From Methanobacteriota archaeon (GTDB lineage Archaea > Halobacteriota > Methanosarcinia > Methanosarcinales > Methanosarcinaceae), in assembly GCA_016841265.1 (NCBI GenBank), contig JAENZL010000001.1, forward strand, positions 1 to 54,785: a stretch of DNA of 54,785 bases, read 5' to 3'. Every line of letters starts with the position of its first letter. The stretch's first letter is position 1. Shown one piece after another: positions 1-7,089 of the stretch. The position numbers and the translations under genes were made by a program. The notes below the pieces were generated by a model. It was not told the DNA's origin and did no database searches. It saw only the letters and a program-made list of their open reading frames with translations.

Positions 1-10
1 AGGGATATTC

Positions 11-55
11 AAGCCCCTTCCTCGGCTCCGAAGGAGACAGGGAGGGGTAGTTGAC
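11..55 (+). mobile_element. Right end of an IS200/IS605-family element (rest lies left of the window)
   Basis: The segment has the layout of the IS605-type right end seen complete further on in this window: AAGCCCC, a G-rich partner arm GGGAGGGG, then GTAGTTGAC (compare GTAGTTCAC on the minus strand at 11609-11646). The arms CCCCTTCCT and AGGGAGGGG pair over 9 bp, with an inner CTCC/GGAG hairpin. In this family the right end overlaps the 3' end of tnpB and its guide (omega) RNA, so a tnpB on the + strand would be expected just left of position 1. A second hairpin (CCCC/GGGG, 66-84) follows. This is inferred from shape and motif only. Confidence 0.45.
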
Positions 56-129
56 CCTCCGCATACCCCGACCGCCGGCAGGGGAAATAAACTCATATTT
101 ATATATATCTATTTAATCCAATTAAGTGC

Positions 130-275
130 CCACAACGAAATAACCTATGCAACTTATTATTTTTTGTAACTTTGATTGGAGACATTGATCTTGAAAATCA
201 AGATGTCCAATCGGAAATATGCAGAGGTTGTTCTGTGACGAGTCCTGAGACTGCATCAAATAAATTATTTTTCTA
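130..275 (+). ncRNA. Candidate structured small RNA upstream of the mtm operon
   Basis: No reading frame is visible here. A TATA-like box TTTATATATATC (about 98-109) would start a transcript near 133. Two stem-loops follow: 174-212 (outer GATTGGA/TCCAATC, inner ATCTTGA/TCAAGAT) and 219-256 (ATGCAG/CTGCAT, enclosing GTGACGA and CTGA, which resemble C and D boxes but not with normal spacing). A T-rich tract at 264-272 could end it. It could also be part of a very long mtmC leader. Function is unknown. Confidence 0.3.
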
Positions 276-497
276 ATTAGTGTTTAGTAGTGCTTACTTA
301 GTGTACAGGCAGGCATACAGACAAGGTTAAACCCGAAGCCTGAAAGATTTTGTATAAATAATTTTTGATTTAACTTACAGTTTAGTTAGTTTCAGAACCT
401 GTCCAGACAAAAAATCGGAAGGTTTTCACCTGAACATTTATCACAAAAAAGATTAAAAAAATATATTACATTATAATATTATTAAATATAGTAATCG

Positions 498-506
498 CTT
501 ATATAG
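498..506 (+). promoter_or_regulatory. Possible TATA box for the mtmCB transcript
   Basis: CTTATATAG lies in an AT-rich stretch after the last upstream structure. A start about 25 nt downstream (near 530) would give a leader of roughly 510 nt before mtmC. Long leaders are known for methylamine operons of Methanosarcina; the exact start here is a guess. Confidence 0.3.
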
Positions 507-711
507 TAGAAGGCTAATGTTTAACATAAGTAATTGTTTTTGAGATAGCAATTACAGGGCAACGATATAGTTGGGATATATCGAGAAACCTGTTCATCCG
601 TTCGGGATAAAACAGGTTGAAAATATAGGATAAGATTATCCAGAAAACCAATGTGAAAATCTGTTCACTATATGCACAGGACACTCATTCAGAAAATGAA
701 TCTCATGTAAA

Positions 712-760
712 GGAATTTCAAAATGGCAAAACTCAGAAAAACCCATTCTGAGGAAATTCC
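712..760 (+). promoter_or_regulatory. Two-part hairpin in the mtmC leader
   Basis: Outer arms GGAATTTC (712-719) and GAAATTCC (753-760) and inner arms CTCAGAA (732-738) and TTCTGAG (746-752) are all perfect complements. The motif GGAATTTC / ATGGCAAAA / GAAATTCC partly recurs to about 810. It sits about 285 nt before the mtmC start, inside the presumed leader, so it may be a regulatory RNA structure; there is no T-run that would make it a terminator. Confidence 0.4.
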
Positions 761-835
761 GATATGGCAAAATAATGGGAACGAATTTTCTGAGAAGAAA
801 TTCCAAATGCATTGAACGGAAAACTGAGCAAATAA

Positions 836-944
836 GAACCCCACTCAAATCGGCTACCGTAAGGTATAGGTAGCGAAGCTTATGAGAACCCTACTCAGGT
901 CGGCTACTGGAAGGTATAGGTAATAGAAGGTAGCGTAGCGTGAG
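836..944. repeat. Imperfect direct repeat, about 50-58 nt, two copies, in the mtmC leader
   Basis: Copy 1 (836-885) and copy 2 (886-944) share GAACCC(C/T)ACTCA, TCGGCTAC, AAGGTATAGGTA and a TAGCG...GAG end. Copy 2 has a small internal insertion. They sit 100-200 nt before the mtmC start. Confidence 0.6.
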
Positions 945-1043
945 TCATTCCTCAGAGCATGAGTCGTTTTTATGCGTATCAGTAAGCATTGCGTTGCCCC
1001 AGAGAAACTGCGTGATAACGGAGTTTTAAATGGAGGATTAAAA

Positions 1044-1697
1044 ATGGCAAACGAAGAAATGTTTGACAAGCTTCGCGACTCTATTGTTAATCAGGATGTC
1101 GCAGGATGCGTACAGTTAACCCAGGAAGCTCTTTCTGCTGGAATCCCGGCACTCGATATCATCACAAAGGGCCTTTCCGTAGGGATGAAGATCATCGGAG
1201 ACAAGTTTGAAGCCGCCGAAATCTTCCTGCCCCAGATAATGATGTCTGCAAAAGCAATGAGCGGTGCAATGGAAATCCTTACTCCCGAAATTGAAAAGAC
1301 CAGGAAGGAAGGAGAAGAAACCGGGCTTGCAATCACTTTTGTTGCAGAAGGGGACATCCACGACATCGGACACCGCCTTGTCTCAACCATGCTCGGAGCA
1401 AATGGTTTCGATATCCTTGACCTCGGAACCGACGTCCTCAACGAGACTGTTGTGGAAGAGGCTGCAAAGCACAAGGGAGAAAAAGTCATTCTTGTAGGTT
1501 CCGCCCTTATGACCACTTCCATGCTCGGCCAGAAGGACCTCATGGACCTGCTCAGGGAAGAAAATCTGAGAGACAGTGTAAAGTGCATGTTCGGAGGAGC
1601 CCCTGTTTCTGACGGCTGGATCGCTGAAATCGGAGCAGACGCAACCGCAGAGAACGCTGCAGAAGCCGCAAAAGTAGCTCTTGAAGTTATGAAATAA
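1044..1697 (+). CDS. mtmC: Monomethylamine corrinoid protein MtmC
   Basis: A 217-residue methyltransferase corrinoid protein. In methylamine catabolism it accepts the methyl group from monomethylamine via MtmB and passes it to coenzyme M via MtbA; it is cytoplasmic. Residues 1-90 form the four-helix cap domain; the B12-binding Rossmann domain follows, with the D-x-H-x-x-G motif at about 104-109 (His106 is the expected lower cobalt ligand), then GSALMTTSM and FGGAPVSD. The frame is open to 972, but the ATG at 1044 is preceded by GGAGG (1032-1036) at normal spacing and gives the family length, so it is the start. mtmB follows 15 bp downstream, which makes MtmC more likely than the dimethyl- or trimethylamine paralogs MtbC/MttC. 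Confidence 0.95.
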   Translation: MANEEMFDKLRDSIVNQDVAGCVQLTQEALSAGIPALDIITKGLSVGMKIIGDKFEAAEIFLPQIMMSAKAMSGAMEILTPEIEKTRKEGEETGLAITFVAEGDIHDIGHRLVSTMLGANGFDILDLGTDVLNETVVEEAAKHKGEKVILVGSALMTTSMLGQKDLMDLLREENLRDSVKCMFGGAPVSDGWIAEIGADATAENAAEAAKVALEVMK

Positions 1698-1712
1698 ACG
1701 GGGGAACCACAT

Positions 1713-3089
1713 ATGACATTCAGAAAATCATTTGATTGCTACGATTTTTACGACAGAGCAAAAGTCGGAGAGAAGTGCACCCAGGACGACTGGGACCTCA
1801 TGAAAATCCCAATGAAGGCAATGGAGCTCAAACAGAAGTACGGGCTTGACTTCAAGGGAGAATTTGTCCCCACAGACAAAGAAATGATGGGAAAGCTTTT
1901 CAATGCCGGCTTTGAGATGCTTCTGGACCTCGGTATCTACTGTACCGACACCCACAGGATCGTCAAGTACACCGAAGACGAAATCTGGGATGCACTCAAC
2001 AACGTCCAGAAGGAATTCACCCTCGGGACCGGCAGGGATGCAGTCCACGTCTCCAAGAGAGAAGTAGGCGACAAGAAGAAGCCAATTATCCAGGGAGGTC
2101 CTACCGGGTCCCCAATCTCCGAAGACGTCTTCATGCCTGTCCACATGAGCTACGCCCTGGAAAAGGAAGTAGACACCATTGTAGACGGTGTTATGACCTC
2201 TGTCCGCGGCAAGCCTCCAATTCCGGGAAGCCCCTATGAAGTCCTGGCATCAAAGACCGAAACCAGGCTCATCAAGCAGGCAGCAGCAATGGCAGGCCGC
2301 CCAGGCATGGGCATATAGGGCCCTGAGACCTCCCTGTCCGCTCAGGGAAACATTGCATCTGACTGCTACGGCGGCCAGATCTCCTCCGACAGCCACGAAG
2401 TCTCCCAGCTCAACGAGCTGAAGATCGACCTCGATGCAATCGCAGTTATCGCCCACTACAAAGGCAACAGCGACATCATCATGGACGAACAGATGCCAAT
2501 CTTCGGCGGATACGCCGGCGGCATCGAAGAGACCACCATCGTGGACATTGCAACCCACATCAACTCAATCATCATGAGCAGCGCAAGCTGGCACCTTGAC
2601 GGTCCTGTCCACATCCGCTGGGGATCCACCAACACCAGGGAAACCCTCACAATCGCAGGCTGGGCATGTGCAACTATCTCCGAGTTTACGGACATCCTCT
2701 CCGGGAACCAGTACTACCCATGTGCAGGCCCCTGTACCGAGATGTGTCTCCTCGAAGCCTCCGCCCAGTCCATGACTGACACCGCTTCAGGCCGTGAAAT
2801 CCTCTCCGGTGTGGCAGCAGCAAAGGGTGTCGTCACCGACAAGACCACAGGTATGGAAGCCAGGATGATGGGAGAAGTCGCAAGGGCAACAGCAGGCATG
2901 GAAATCGCAGAAGTCAACGGAATCCTCGACAAGCTCGTCGGCCTCTACGAGAAGAACTATGCAAGCGCACCCGCAGGCAAGACCTTCCAGGAATGCTACG
3001 ACGTTAAGACCATCACCCCAACCGACGAATACATGCAGGTCTACGCCGGAGCAAGGAAGCAGCTCGAAGACCTCGGACTCGTCTTCTAA
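1713..3089 (+). CDS. mtmB: Monomethylamine methyltransferase MtmB, with in-frame UAG (pyrrolysine)
   Basis: Moves the methyl group from monomethylamine to the cobalt of MtmC, releasing ammonia. The first frame runs 201 codons to a TAG at 2316-2318; the same frame then continues to a TAA at 3087-3089, giving 458 residues with residue 202 encoded by UAG. This matches the known MtmB family, where residue 202 is pyrrolysine, placed in the TIM-barrel active site. The downstream half shows no frameshift. A conventional caller would split this into a 201-aa and a roughly 200-aa gene; both belong to one protein. It follows mtmC by 15 bp in one operon and is closed by a terminator. Confidence 0.96.
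2316..2347 (+). promoter_or_regulatory. Pyrrolysine UAG codon and adjoining stem-loop in mtmB
   Basis: TAG at 2316-2318 is followed two bases later by CCCTGAG (2321-2327), which pairs perfectly with CTCAGGG (2341-2347). A stem-loop at this place (PYLIS-like) has been proposed for mtmB mRNAs. Its need for read-through is debated: UAG suppression by tRNA-Pyl works without it. Confidence 0.75.
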
Positions 3090-3118
3090 ACTGATAATAC
3101 CTAAGGTAATAAACCCGG

Positions 3119-3152
3119 GCCGGCGAGATTGTTTCGCCGGCTAATTTTTTTT
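3119..3152 (+). terminator. Terminator after mtmB
   Basis: GCCGGCGA (3119-3126) pairs with TCGCCGGC (3134-3141), followed by TAATTTTTTTT. It lies 30 nt after the mtmB stop, so the permease genes beyond are probably reached by partial read-through or by their own promoter. Confidence 0.8.
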
Positions 3153-3270
3153 AAAAACATGGGCGAACCCCATAAATACGTCAGACACTTTTGACATTAG
3201 ATATTTTTCAGGAATAGACAACGGAATGCAAAAAAACACTGTTTAAAAACATATCGGGGGATATGAGAAA

Positions 3271-3372
3271 ATGGACATCTGGACTATCATAAACGGTATG
3301 ATATATCTCCTTGCTTTTGCATTGATGGCCTGGGTTTTGCTGGACGCCAGCAAGATTTCAAAAAGAAGCTGA
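3271..3372 (+). CDS. 33-residue membrane peptide before the methylamine permease
   Basis: ATG at 3271 is preceded by GGGGG at 3256-3260 and opens a 33-codon frame ending TGA at 3370. The product has one hydrophobic segment (about residues 4-24, with a run of I, L, A, M, W) and a basic tail KISKRS, so a single-span membrane peptide with the tail in the cytoplasm is expected. It lies 16 bp before mtmP, in the same direction, so it is probably co-translated. Its position suggests an accessory subunit of the permease. That is inference; I do not recognise a family. Confidence 0.6.
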   Translation: MDIWTIINGMIYLLAFALMAWVLLDASKISKRS

Positions 3373-3388
3373 ATAAGAGAGGGATAAA

Positions 3389-4801
3389 ATGTCTGAAAAC
3401 TCTGAATCTGCCAGCTTAGTGAAGACTCTGCGCCCATTCCACGTATGGGCTCTTGGAGTCGGGATCGTGCTGGTCGGAGAGTACATGGGCTGGAACTTCA
3501 CCGTCGCAAAAGGAGGAGTTCTGGGTTCCCTGCTTGCCATGCTGGTTGCAGGAACCATGTATGTTATAATTTCTCTCTGTGCCAGTGAACTTGGATCGGC
3601 CACAAAACTTGCAGGAGGACCCTACGACTGGGCAAGACTATTTATAGGACCCGGAGCAGCCGCCAGTGTTGGGCTTGCGGTGTATATGGAATACATCGCT
3701 CTTGAAGCTGCGGACGCTATTGTTGTCGCATTTATTGCGTCGGAGGTATTTCCACAGTTACAGGTTTTCCCTGTGACGCTGCTAGTTATTGCACTATTGA
3801 CATTTATTAACTACCGGGGTGTGGTTGCAGCTTTAACCCTGAATTTCTTCCTGACCATGATCGCCTTTATTGCAATTGTGGTATTCTTCTTCGCAACCGC
3901 CTTCGGAACAGTGGACATTCACCCTGAATATCTCTTCCAGGGGGCTTTGCCAAACGGCATGATAGGCCTATTTGCAGCGTTGCAATTCGGGCCGTGGTTC
4001 TACCTGGGAATAGAAGGGGCAGCGATGTGTGCCGAAGAATGTAAGCACCCGTCAAGGGCAGTCCCGCTCGGACAGCAGGCAGGGATGATTACACTCCTGA
4101 TAGGAGCAGCTATGACCCTATACCTCTGTTCAGTGTTGATTCCCGCGAACATGCTCGGGGTTTCCGTGTATCCGCTCTTTGAAGCGGCACAGAACAGCGG
4201 CATATTCATCTTCATCGCCCTCCTGGGAATCGGAACGCTCCTGACCTGCCTTGCAAGTGCAAACGGCTGTGTCTGTGACTCTTCACGCTCCTGGTTCGCA
4301 CTTTCCAGGGACCACTACGTATCTTCCTGGTTCTCGGCGGTGCACCCGAAGTACAACACCCCTTACAGGGCTGTGATCTTCACAGTGCCGGTAGCAATCG
4401 GCTTTGCTTTCAGCGGTTTCCTGGACCAGGTTATTACCTTCTCCATCGTCTCGGGACTGCTCTGCTATGTGCTGATCCCCTTCTCCCTGATCCGCTTCAG
4501 GACCCTCTTCCCGGAGACCACAAGCAAAGTCCGTCCCTTTGCAGGACCTCTCCAGCCCTACATCGCCTACTTTGCTATCGCAATTGCAATTACGATCCTT
4601 TCAACCCTCTTCTGGGGCTACAAGTATAACCTGATCTTCGGGTTCGTATTCTACGGCATTGCGTACTTCTACTTCAGCCACAAGCACAAGACTTCAAAAG
4701 CAGAAAACAACTGGGCTGAAATGGGCTGGCCCGAACCCAGAGGGTCGGAAAATGCGAGGATCGGAAAGGAGGTGATTGGAATTGAGTTCAGCGAAGATTA
4801 A
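3389..4801 (+). CDS. mtmP: APC-superfamily permease, probable methylamine transporter MtmP
   Basis: A 470-residue polytopic membrane protein of the amino acid-polyamine-organocation superfamily, resembling ethanolamine/amino-acid permeases. About 12 hydrophobic segments can be counted, beginning with the conserved first-helix region around GVGIVLVGEYMGWNF and the conserved glycine-rich part GGPYDWARLF. The C-terminus is hydrophilic. The location directly behind mtmCB, with methylamine as the obvious substrate, supports MtmP, the name used for the methylamine permease in methanosarcinas. The start ATG at 3389 has GAGAGGGA 6 nt upstream. The stop overlaps the next small gene by 20 bp, which indicates translational coupling. 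Confidence 0.85.
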   Translation: MSENSESASLVKTLRPFHVWALGVGIVLVGEYMGWNFTVAKGGVLGSLLAMLVAGTMYVIISLCASELGSATKLAGGPYDWARLFIGPGAAASVGLAVYMEYIALEAADAIVVAFIASEVFPQLQVFPVTLLVIALLTFINYRGVVAALTLNFFLTMIAFIAIVVFFFATAFGTVDIHPEYLFQGALPNGMIGLFAALQFGPWFYLGIEGAAMCAEECKHPSRAVPLGQQAGMITLLIGAAMTLYLCSVLIPANMLGVSVYPLFEAAQNSGIFIFIALLGIGTLLTCLASANGCVCDSSRSWFALSRDHYVSSWFSAVHPKYNTPYRAVIFTVPVAIGFAFSGFLDQVITFSIVSGLLCYVLIPFSLIRFRTLFPETTSKVRPFAGPLQPYIAYFAIAIAITILSTLFWGYKYNLIFGFVFYGIAYFYFSHKHKTSKAENNWAEMGWPEPRGSENARIGKEVIGIEFSED

Positions 4802-5057
4802 CCAGGAGATGGAAAGCAAGTACCACAGCAAACTAACCGGAGACAGTATCCTGGTTGCAGGAATGCTCTTACTGCTTGTAAGTGTAGAACTCTTTGTGAT
4901 CAGTAAGATCCTGGGGGCTACATGGGAGATAGCTTCGGACTTCTTCTATCTCTACTTGATCTTCTTCGGGCTGATAGTTGTAGTCGAAACGATAGGTTGC
5001 CTGCGGGTACGCGACTCCATCAAGAAGCACATGTTTGAGTTCGCCTACTATGATTGA
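4782..5057 (+). CDS. Small two-span membrane protein coupled to mtmP
   Basis: About 91 residues. Two hydrophobic segments are visible, roughly residues 22-42 (ILVAGMLLLLVSVELFVISK) and 55-75 (YLYLIFFGLIVVVETIGC), with a charged N-terminus. No ATG has a usable ribosome site; AGGAGGTG (4767-4774) points to the TTG at 4782 (a TTG at 4776 is in frame but too close). The gene starts inside the last codons of mtmP and ends 14 bp before the next small gene. I do not recognise the family; with the 33-aa and 83-aa proteins it looks like a set of accessory subunits for the permease (inference). Confidence 0.7.
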   Translation: MSSAKINQEMESKYHSKLTGDSILVAGMLLLLVSVELFVISKILGATWEIASDFFYLYLIFFGLIVVVETIGCLRVRDSIKKHMFEFAYYD

Positions 5058-5071
5058 GGAGGCTGAAAAAA

Positions 5072-5323
5072 ATGGCAGAAATTACCAAAAAAGAAAAAAG
5101 TGCCCTTGCAGAGGCCTTTGACATCATATTCATCTTTGTCCTGGCCTTCGCCTGCGTCGTGGTGCCCACGGTGCTCCAGGGAGCAGTGCTCGTTTCCTGG
5201 GACGAAGGCGGGGCTGGCATAGGCTTCATCTGGGACCCGGTAGGCTTCTTCAGTTTCTTGCTTGTAATCATCGCATTCTTTGTGGTGATCCTCCACCACT
5301 CGGTGAAGAACTACAAGTACTGA
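5072..5323 (+). CDS. Small two-span membrane protein, last gene of the mtmP block
   Basis: 83 residues. The frame is open from 5054, but GAGGAGG (5056-5062) is correctly spaced for the ATG at 5072. Two hydrophobic segments: about residues 16-40 (IIFIFVLAFACVVVPTVLQG) and 56-76 (FFSFLLVIIAFFVVILHH), linked by an acidic/glycine loop WDEGGAGIGFIWDP; lysine-rich N-terminus. It follows the previous small membrane gene by 14 bp and is followed by a tandem repeat and a terminator. No family recognised. The two-span layout echoes that of the 91-aa protein, though the sequences are not obviously similar. Confidence 0.7.
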   Translation: MAEITKKEKSALAEAFDIIFIFVLAFACVVVPTVLQGAVLVSWDEGGAGIGFIWDPVGFFSFLLVIIAFFVVILHHSVKNYKY

Positions 5324-5324
5324 A

Positions 5325-5404
5325 GAATAGTTAAAGAATTGAATAGTTAAAGAATTGAATAGTCAAAGAATTGAATAGTCAAAGAATTGAATAGTCAAAG
5401 AATT
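5325..5404. repeat. 16-nt tandem repeat, five copies
   Basis: Five head-to-tail copies of GAATAGT(T/C)AAAGAATT fill 5325-5404 exactly, starting 1 nt after the stop codon of the preceding gene. Only the T/C position varies (T in copies 1-2, C in 3-5). Confidence 0.95.
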
Positions 5405-5422
5405 AAAAAATAGGATGTTGAA

Positions 5423-5460
5423 CTGCCTGAAGGAGGGTTCAGGCAGACAACACTTTTTTT
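5423..5460 (+). terminator. Terminator of the mtmP block
   Basis: CTGCCTGA (5423-5430) pairs with TCAGGCAG (5439-5446); after 7 nt comes a run of seven T (5454-5460). Confidence 0.8.
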
Positions 5461-5978
5461 GGAATTCTGGTTTGGAAATTTAGGATACTGGTTTGTGGGA
5501 ATTTCCGGCAGATCCGACTGTTTTCATAGAACTGCCTCAAAAACCAGGTAATTCGATAAGCAAGATCTCCCTGAACCAGGAGGGATTCAGGGAATTTTGA
5601 GGGAGTTTTTGTGGAATTTTGAAGGAGACTCCTGAAGGACGGGCACCTGCTCAAGGGAATTCAGGCCCTTTACCACTCAATAGAGATATTTTTGAACCCT
5701 TCTACGGAGATCCGTAGAGTCCGAGCCCCGATATCCCTTTACAGAAGGTATTTTCGGACCTCTAGTATCCTGAGGAGCCCCATACCCAAGAAGTACCTTA
5801 TATTATACTAAAATACTATAGTATAAATAAATTGCGCCACGTATTTTACGATTTGGGAATATGGTATATATATTTTGTGTATTTAGATATTAGAAAACCA
5901 AATGTTATATATAAGAGAGTCTTGAGGCTCGATAAGCTACCGAAAGTATTAAATGCAGATACCCCACAAATAAAAAAA
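5461..5978. other. Intergenic region between the mtmP terminator and the RFC paralog
   Basis: No credible gene seen. It contains a short hairpin CCCTGAA/TTCAGGG near 5570-5593 and an AT-rich stretch at 5800-5835. The short frames here lack ribosome sites and look like chance. Confidence 0.5.
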
Positions 5979-7004
5979 TTAAGAGAAAGAAGAAATAAGA
6001 TACTCGAGCTGGATCCTTTCGTTTGCTGCATCCACCATACGGGCATCAGCCTCCGCAATTTTCACCAGCAGACGAGCAATATTCTCATCCGGTGCCCCGG
6101 AATCTGTAAGGGCTTCAGAGAGCCCTTCAAGGATCTCAATTCCGGAAAACCCCTTTTCGATAAGCATTTCATCAATGAGCTTGCGCCCCCGGATAAAGTC
6201 CCCGGAAAGAGCAGCGTCAAGCAGTTCGTCTATTGCTTCGTCCCTGCCTTTAACAGTAACCTCGTAGACAAGGTCCTCCGTAATTTCAGCTTCCTCCGCC
6301 CTGAGAAAAGCAATCTGAAGAGTCTGGACAGCTCTTGCAACGTTCCCTCTTGCAAAATAGAGGACCGCATCCAGAGCCCCTTCCGAACAGCTGAGCTTTT
6401 CAGCCTCAGCTATCTTCTCAAGATATGGTTTCAAAGAAGCATCGGAAACATAGGTGAAAAAGAGCTGCAAGCCTCTGGAACGAATAGGGGGAATCAGTTT
6501 TGAAGGCCGTGTTGTGGAAAGGATAAAGCGGCAGGTAGAAGTATACTTTTCCATGATGCGCCTGAGGGCATGTTGAGCATCGGAACTAAGGGACTCGGCA
6601 TTGTCAATGTAAATGAGCTTGTAGTCCGCATCAAGGGAAGCCATTCCTGCGTATTCGTTAATGATTTGCTTGAAAATATCAATTACGCTTTTGTAGATCT
6701 TTTTCGGATCATCGGTCCCGATAATCCGGATAAAACGCCTGTCCCGGACAAGATAACGTTTACCCTGATCGAAAAAGTCCGAGGCATTGAAATAGGTAAA
6801 GTTGTTTTTCCAGGTGTCCCCGTAAAGTTCCCGGGCAAGAGCAAGAGCTGCAGTCGTTTTCCCCGAATTTTCCGGACCGTGGAAAACAAGGTGAGGCAGG
6901 TTCCCGGACTGCAGCATCTCGGAGAGAGTATCCACCGAATGTTCGTTTCCAAGCATTTCTTTCAGGGCAACCGCCCTGTATTTCAACGTCCAGAGATCCT
7001 GCAT
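5979..7004 (-). CDS. Replication factor C small-subunit paralog (RFC2 type)
   Basis: 341 residues, AAA+ clamp-loader subunit, helps load PCNA at primer ends. The P-loop is GPENSGKTT (about 43-51), against the usual GPPGTGKT; Walker B is YIDNAE in place of DE(A/C)D; the sensor-1 region STTRPSKLIPPIRSRG ends in SRG where most subunits have SRC (arginine finger motif). These departures mark it as a divergent paralog. Methanosarcina acetivorans is known to have a three-component RFC (RFC1, RFC2, RFCL), and this fits the second small subunit. It follows secD by 85 bp on the same strand. The start is the ATG at 7002-7004. Confidence 0.85.
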   Translation of the reverse strand: MQDLWTLKYRAVALKEMLGNEHSVDTLSEMLQSGNLPHLVFHGPENSGKTTAALALARELYGDTWKNNFTYFNASDFFDQGKRYLVRDRRFIRIIGTDDPKKIYKSVIDIFKQIINEYAGMASLDADYKLIYIDNAESLSSDAQHALRRIMEKYTSTCRFILSTTRPSKLIPPIRSRGLQLFFTYVSDASLKPYLEKIAEAEKLSCSEGALDAVLYFARGNVARAVQTLQIAFLRAEEAEITEDLVYEVTVKGRDEAIDELLDAALSGDFIRGRKLIDEMLIEKGFSGIEILEGLSEALTDSGAPDENIARLLVKIAEADARMVDAANERIQLEYLISSFS

Positions 7005-7089
7005 CTTAGCACCTTGTTATTTTGCGTTCCTTCGATCCGTTTATCTGTTTTTCTGCGGCCTTTATTATTTATTTTCCATGAAGCACGGT

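Noticed and set aside
972-1043. Longer N-terminus for the corrinoid protein
   Set aside because: The ATG at 1044 has its own GGAGG and gives the family length; the upstream codons overlap leader repeats.
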